Positions 51,345 to 54,647 of a DNA stretch of 54,647 nucleotides are shown one piece after another. Every line of letters begins with the position of its first letter. Position 1 is the stretch's first letter. Source of the stretch: Verrucomicrobia subdivision 3 bacterium UBA693. GTDB taxonomy: Bacteria; Verrucomicrobiota; Verrucomicrobiia; Limisphaerales; UBA8199. The stretch lies in the NCBI GenBank assembly GCA_002298785.1, contig DBMR01000062.1, positions 1 through 54,647 of the forward strand. The letters run 5' to 3'. The notes under the pieces were generated by a model. The model saw only the letters and a program-made list of their open reading frames with translations. It was not told the DNA's origin and searched no databases. A program made the position numbers and the translations under genes.

Positions 51345-52130
51345 TCAGAGCCGGCGCAAATGAAAACCGCCATCGACGTTGATGACTTCCCCGGTGCTGA
51401 AAGGGAATGAATCCTGGGCAATGGCCGCCACGGCCCGGCCGACATCCGCCGGCGTGCCCCAGCGCTCGATTGGCGTCAAACCCTGCGCGATCAAGGCGTC
51501 ATACTTCTCCTTCACCGGGCCGGTCATGTCGGTGGCAATAATGCCGGGGCGAATCTCATACACGCCGATTCCGTGCTGCGCCAGGCGCGCCGCAAACAGC
51601 GGGGTCAACATCGACAGCGCCGCTTTGCTGAGGCAATAATCGCCGCGATCCTGGGACGCGGTATAGGCGCTGATCGAGGTGATGGTGACGATTTTGGGCC
51701 GAGCGGCGGACTGCGTGGCCTGCTCGATCATCCACCGCGCCGCCAGTTGGGTCAGAAGATATGGGCCTTTGAGATTCACCCGGATCAACCGGTCGAAGCT
51801 CTCTTCGGTGGCCGCCAGCAAATCCACCCGGGCCTCGGGAGCCACCCCGGCGTTGTTCACCAGCAAATCCAGGCGCCCGTAATTCTCTCGCACCGCCGCG
51901 AGCAAGCGCTCCCGCGGTCCCGGCTCCGAAATATCCGCCTGAAAAATCTCCGCCCGAATGCTCATCCCGGCTTCGCGCGCGCACTCCAAACAATCAGCCG
52001 CCGTTTGGCGCGCCGCCGCTTCCTTAGCCGCGAAATTGATCATCAAATCGTAGCCGCACCGCGCCAGTTCCAACGCGATGCCTCGTCCAATTCCGCGCGA
52101 GGCGCCAGTGATCAGGGCAACCGGGTTCAT
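51345..52130 (-). CDS. SDR family oxidoreductase (FabG/KduD-like)
   Basis: 261-residue short-chain dehydrogenase. NAD(P) loop TGASRGIGRG (8-16), NNAG (92-95), catalytic Ser152, Tyr165 and Lys169. The C terminus GEVINVDGGFHL is typical. The ATG at 52130 is used; the frame extends to 52325. Directly upstream of the GH88 gene, so it may reduce the uronate-derived ketone produced by that pathway. A 3-ketoacyl-ACP reductase role is the other option. Confidence 0.88.
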   Translation of the reverse strand: MNPVALITGASRGIGRGIALELARCGYDLMINFAAKEAAARQTAADCLECAREAGMSIRAEIFQADISEPGPRERLLAAVRENYGRLDLLVNNAGVAPEARVDLLAATEESFDRLIRVNLKGPYLLTQLAARWMIEQATQSAARPKIVTITSISAYTASQDRGDYCLSKAALSMLTPLFAARLAQHGIGVYEIRPGIIATDMTGPVKEKYDALIAQGLTPIERWGTPADVGRAVAAIAQDSFPFSTGEVINVDGGFHLRRL

Positions 52131-52221
52131 GCCCCGCCATGGTTTCCCACCGGCGCCCAATTGAAAAGTCTTTTGCGAAAGGCGATTGCCGCCGCCGCTC
52201 CGTTTTGAAACCATTGCCCCA

Positions 52222-52827
52222 GTGAAACAATCTATCGTTACCCTGGACATGGAAGGAGTTTTGACTCCGGAAATCTGGATTGCTGTCGCCGAGAAGACCG
52301 GCATCCCGGAATTGCGCCGCACCACGCGGGACGAACCGGATTACGACAAGCTCATGCGCGGCCGGCTTAAAATCCTGGACGATCACGGGCTCAAACTCAG
52401 CGATATCCAGGCCGTTATCGGCTCCCTGCAACCCCTGGCCGGCGCCCGGGAGTTCCTGGATGAGCTTCGCGCCTTCACCCAGGTGCTCATTCTGTCCGAC
52501 ACCTTCGAGCAGTTCGCCGCTCCTTTGCTCCGTCAATTGGCTTGGCCCACCCTCCTCTGCCACCGACTGGTGGTCGAGAACGATCGCATCGTCGATTACC
52601 AACTGCGCGTTTCCGAACAAAAGCAAAAGACCGTGGCTGCGCTCAAATTGCTCAACTACCATGTCGTCGCCGCCGGGGATTCCTTTAATGACACCGCCAT
52701 GCTCTGCGAAGCGCACGTCGGCATTTTGTTCCGCAGCCCGCCGAATGTCCGCGAGCAATTCCCACAATTCCAGGCCGTCGAGCAATACGCTGACCTGATG
52801 CGCCTGATCAAATCCGCCATGGGCTGA
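52222..52827 (+). CDS. thrH: phosphoserine phosphatase / homoserine phosphotransferase ThrH
   Basis: HAD-family enzyme, 201 residues. The first motif VTLDMEGVLTPEIW (D9, with Glu two positions on as in ThrH) replaces the usual DxD; GDSFNDTAML is motif IV. It may supply serine or transfer phosphate to homoserine. The GTG at 52222 matches the ThrH start; the frame is open from 52186. Divergent from the SDR gene. Confidence 0.88.
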   Translation: MKQSIVTLDMEGVLTPEIWIAVAEKTGIPELRRTTRDEPDYDKLMRGRLKILDDHGLKLSDIQAVIGSLQPLAGAREFLDELRAFTQVLILSDTFEQFAAPLLRQLAWPTLLCHRLVVENDRIVDYQLRVSEQKQKTVAALKLLNYHVVAAGDSFNDTAMLCEAHVGILFRSPPNVREQFPQFQAVEQYADLMRLIKSAMG

Positions 52828-53199
52828 GGGCCCGGGGAACGAATGGGGTGCTTTGCATCCCGGAGCGCAGCACCAAATTCCTTGGGGATCGCGTCCCAAC
52901 CGTCTGGTCCCCTTTCGTGTATTCCGAGTATTCCGTGGTTGATCTCCTTGACCCCCGCGGCAGGGAATGACCTTTTCTGTCCAAATCAACACTCCTGCAC
53001 AATCACCTCGCCCAGATCTCCCCCCTCCTATGAAGAAGTTTCGGACGTGGTGGAACACGTCCCTACCCTATCCCCAAAGAGTCACTTAACCTATAACCAG
53101 TGCACCTGCCTTCGTTTCCTTTGCTTCCTTATGTAGGATTCCTTTCCCTCTTGCAATGTAGCTATTTTGCTCGGCCCGTATCGCCGACCAAACAAGTGC
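52828..53199. other. gene-free spacer with repeat-like stretches
   Basis: 372 bases with no plausible gene. At 52909-52940 the minus strand reads ACCACGGAATACTCGGAATA followed by CACGAAAGG, and 53109-53134 carries the TTCGTTT-type repeat also seen at 30092. Both look like dispersed intergenic repeats. Confidence 0.55.
53109..53134. repeat. TTCGTTT-CTTTGCTTCCTT dispersed repeat
   Basis: Closely similar to 30092-30129: both read CCTTCGTTT, a short pyrimidine gap, then GCTTCCTT. Confidence 0.5.
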
Positions 53200-53595
53200 C
53201 TAATGCCAGAGACGAAACTCCATGCGAATGATATTTGTTCCTTCGTCCGCTGGGGATAGTGTTACCTTCCCCAAAGCCTCAAGCACCGCGTGGTCCAACA
53301 CCGCATGACTGGAGCTCTCGATCACCTCTGTGCTCGTGGCACGGCCTCCCTCGACGACAACACGCACGACAACGGTTCCTTCCGACCGGTTGCGCAGCGC
53401 TTCGGCAGGGTAGTTGAGGAGCCGCCCAACCTTCTGCTCGAGGGGAGACAACTGGCGCGGCACATGATCCTTGCCGGACGCGCGTGATTGAGAGTCGGGC
53501 TGATTGCGGCATCCAAACGCCCCGACGCACAGGGCCAGCGCCAAAGTGGAGCCCAGAAAACCGAACGTTAAATCATTTCCTCGTGATTTAGGCAT
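53200..53595 (-). CDS. lipoprotein with TonB C-terminal-like domain
   Basis: 131 residues from ATG 53595. A lipobox-like segment (ALCVGAFGC, about 23-31) suggests a lipid-anchored outer- or inner-membrane protein. The C-terminal part (LNYPAEALRNRSEGTVVVRVVVEGGRATSTEVIESSSHAVLDHAVLEAL) is the TonB_C/energy transducer pattern. It lacks the N-terminal Pro-rich spacer of true TonB, and no ExbB/ExbD is nearby. Role uncertain. Confidence 0.75.
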   Translation of the reverse strand: MPKSRGNDLTFGFLGSTLALALCVGAFGCRNQPDSQSRASGKDHVPRQLSPLEQKVGRLLNYPAEALRNRSEGTVVVRVVVEGGRATSTEVIESSSHAVLDHAVLEALGKVTLSPADEGTNIIRMEFRLWH

Positions 53596-53677
53596 GGAGG
53601 ATCTCCTTACCAATCAATCTGCATCCTTTTTCCAGGACATCCCTTTTTGCCTGGAGATTTTCCGTAGTTTGGAGAGT

Positions 53678-54100
53678 TCAATCGAAGAGTAAACCATGGC
53701 CTGCCAAGGAAAAGAGTGAGTGGCCCAGTACCAACCCGATAACGGTAATAGGAAGTGAAAGGACAACAAAGACCGACAGTCGCAGCACGCCTCCAGATAG
53801 GCGGCTGAACACAGGAGCGCGATATAGCAGTCGCACCTGGAGCGCGAAGACTCCGAAAACCGAACCGAGCCAGCATACGATTCTCAAAAACGTCCAGAGT
53901 CCGGTGGGCAAGATGCCGAAGGCGTCGTACTCGACCAGGTAGAGCACAGTCAGGAAGGCCAACTGGATGCCAAACGGAAAACCGAAAATTTTCAGACATG
54001 CACGGCCGTCAGGTGTGCGGCTGAGTTTCCAGATCGCGTTAGATGCAACGACTGCGAATGCGATCAGGAGAACCGCGGCCGATGCTTCGAAAGTGTTCAT
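53678..54100 (-). CDS. small membrane protein, unknown
   Basis: 140 residues with about four hydrophobic segments (6-24, 42-62, 68-88, 106-130). No motif recognised. The hydrophobic pattern and ATG support a real gene. It lies 82 bases before the lipoprotein on the same strand. Confidence 0.55.
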   Translation of the reverse strand: MNTFEASAAVLLIAFAVVASNAIWKLSRTPDGRACLKIFGFPFGIQLAFLTVLYLVEYDAFGILPTGLWTFLRIVCWLGSVFGVFALQVRLLYRAPVFSRLSGGVLRLSVFVVLSLPITVIGLVLGHSLFSLAGHGLLFD

Positions 54101-54227
54101 AGGCTATCGCGACACGCTCAACCCCAACGTCCACCGGCCGGGAGCAGCGGCCAGCAGCGCACGGTTTGGAAGTGAGCTGAACCGCTGGCTCCAGTCGGCT
54201 CCATGCTCAAGGTTGGGTCATAAGGTC

Positions 54228-54500
54228 TCAACTCTTTTCTGCATTTTTCGCCACCGGCTTACCCCATTTGTCGCACTCCACGCCACATCGCTTGCAGGTT
54301 CCTCCTCCCCACAGCCGCTGACGCTCGTTTTCAGGGCGTCGGATCAGCGGAAACGGCGTGCCGCAGTTAGGACAGACTGGGCGACGGATATTGATGCCCC
54401 ATCTTCCCGTGCCCCGGTTTGTGCCACGGATAACAAGAAAAATCGCCTAACAAGCAAGCACGGCTGCGAGTACCAGAGCTACAATGTGGAAAGCGCTCAT
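54228..54500 (-). pseudogene. small membrane zinc-ribbon protein broken by an in-frame TAG
   Basis: Reading from ATG 54500, 17 residues (MSAFHIVALVLAAVLAC) run into TAG at 54447-54449. The same frame then continues AIFLVIRGTNRG...WGINIRRPVCPNCGTPFPLIRRP...WGGGTCKRCGVECDKWG and stops at 54228, 90 codons in all. This is a coherent small protein: one N-terminal membrane helix spanning the TAG, then a CPNCG/CKRCG zinc ribbon. The TAG therefore breaks the gene, unless it is read through or is a base error. Confidence 0.6.
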
Positions 54501-54647
54501 ACGCAAGCGGCCCAACAGTCCTGTTGTGACAATAAGATTGGGCCGAAGATCTGGAATGGACTTCCCTTTGTTCTCACGAGGCAAGTCTGAGCCAATGCCG
54601 GCTGGTTGTCAGTTAATATTACGGACCACTAGTGTCCGGTTAAAAAC
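54501..54647. other. window end, possible insertion-sequence edge
   Basis: No gene. Near the end GGACCACTAGTGTCC is an imperfect inverted repeat followed by GGTTAAAAAC, which recalls the ends of some insertion sequences; the sequence stops before this can be judged. Confidence 0.25.

Noticed and set aside
53967..54590. 207-codon plus-strand frame near the window end
   Set aside because: Low-quality composition, and it opposes both the membrane protein and the zinc-ribbon gene, which make better sense.

Overview
The window reads as a piece of a chromosome from a Verrucomicrobiota bacterium, most likely a soil or freshwater member of the Pedosphaera/Limisphaera side of the phylum. The pointers are: an LpxC-FabZ fusion inside a lipid A operon; a secreted protein made of 14 Gloeo_Verruco (GloVer) repeats next to a HAF-repeat protein; a CHRD protein with a PEP-CTERM tail; a hydrazine-synthase-alpha-related (HzsA-like) protein with two c-type haem motifs; a Ser/Thr kinase paired with an ECF sigma factor; and GC-rich coding sequence. 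The placement is inference from gene content; no 16S gene is present.

Layout. 1-13.7 kb is mostly housekeeping: squalene-hopene cyclase overlapping pyrD, an HU-type DNA-binding protein, hisS, a minus-strand rpsP-khpA-trmD-rplS operon, a Ski2-like helicase, a CHRD/PEP-CTERM protein, and minus-strand rpsO-pnp. 13.8-16.2 kb holds a DUF2752 membrane protein, a diacylglycerol glycosyltransferase-like enzyme and an unrecognised 158-residue protein with a CheD/CNF-like Cys-His pattern. 16.3-24.5 kb runs on the plus strand: HzsA-related protein, metY, rhomboid-GYF protease, lpxC-fabZ, lpxA, rsmI. 24.4-26.2 kb is gene-poor: the 3' end of rsmI and its downstream spacer are duplicated, each copy carrying an iteron-like array, with remnants of a small zinc-finger gene. 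26.2-34.9 kb is accessory: L-2-hydroxyglutarate oxidase, the GloVer protein (frameshifted in a G8 run), the HAF-repeat protein, the ECF sigma factor and its kinase. A tRNA-Lys(CUU) follows, then an unrecognised 350-residue protein, a heparinase II/III-like lyase, a type 4 uracil-DNA glycosylase and a DedA protein. 40-44 kb is a minus-strand group: CPBP protease, thiL, tsaE, tsaB and a zinc alcohol dehydrogenase. After an MFS transporter with a soluble insert comes the lysine/DAP operon dapF-dapA-dapB-folK, then a RarD-like permease, an SDR-GH88 pair, thrH, a TonB-C-terminal lipoprotein, a small membrane protein and a small zinc-ribbon gene broken by an in-frame TAG.

Functional links. The SHC, LpxC-FabZ, LpxA and glycolipid transferase genes all serve the envelope. 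DapF, DapA and DapB make meso-diaminopimelate for peptidoglycan and lysine. The heparinase-like lyase and the GH88 unsaturated glucuronyl hydrolase (with its SDR) fit breakdown of uronic-acid polysaccharides, though they lie 13 kb apart. The kinase, sigma factor and two exported repeat proteins form a possible envelope-signalling locus. No CRISPR array, complete insertion sequence or complete prophage was seen. All calls are by eye from motifs and family knowledge; no database search was run.
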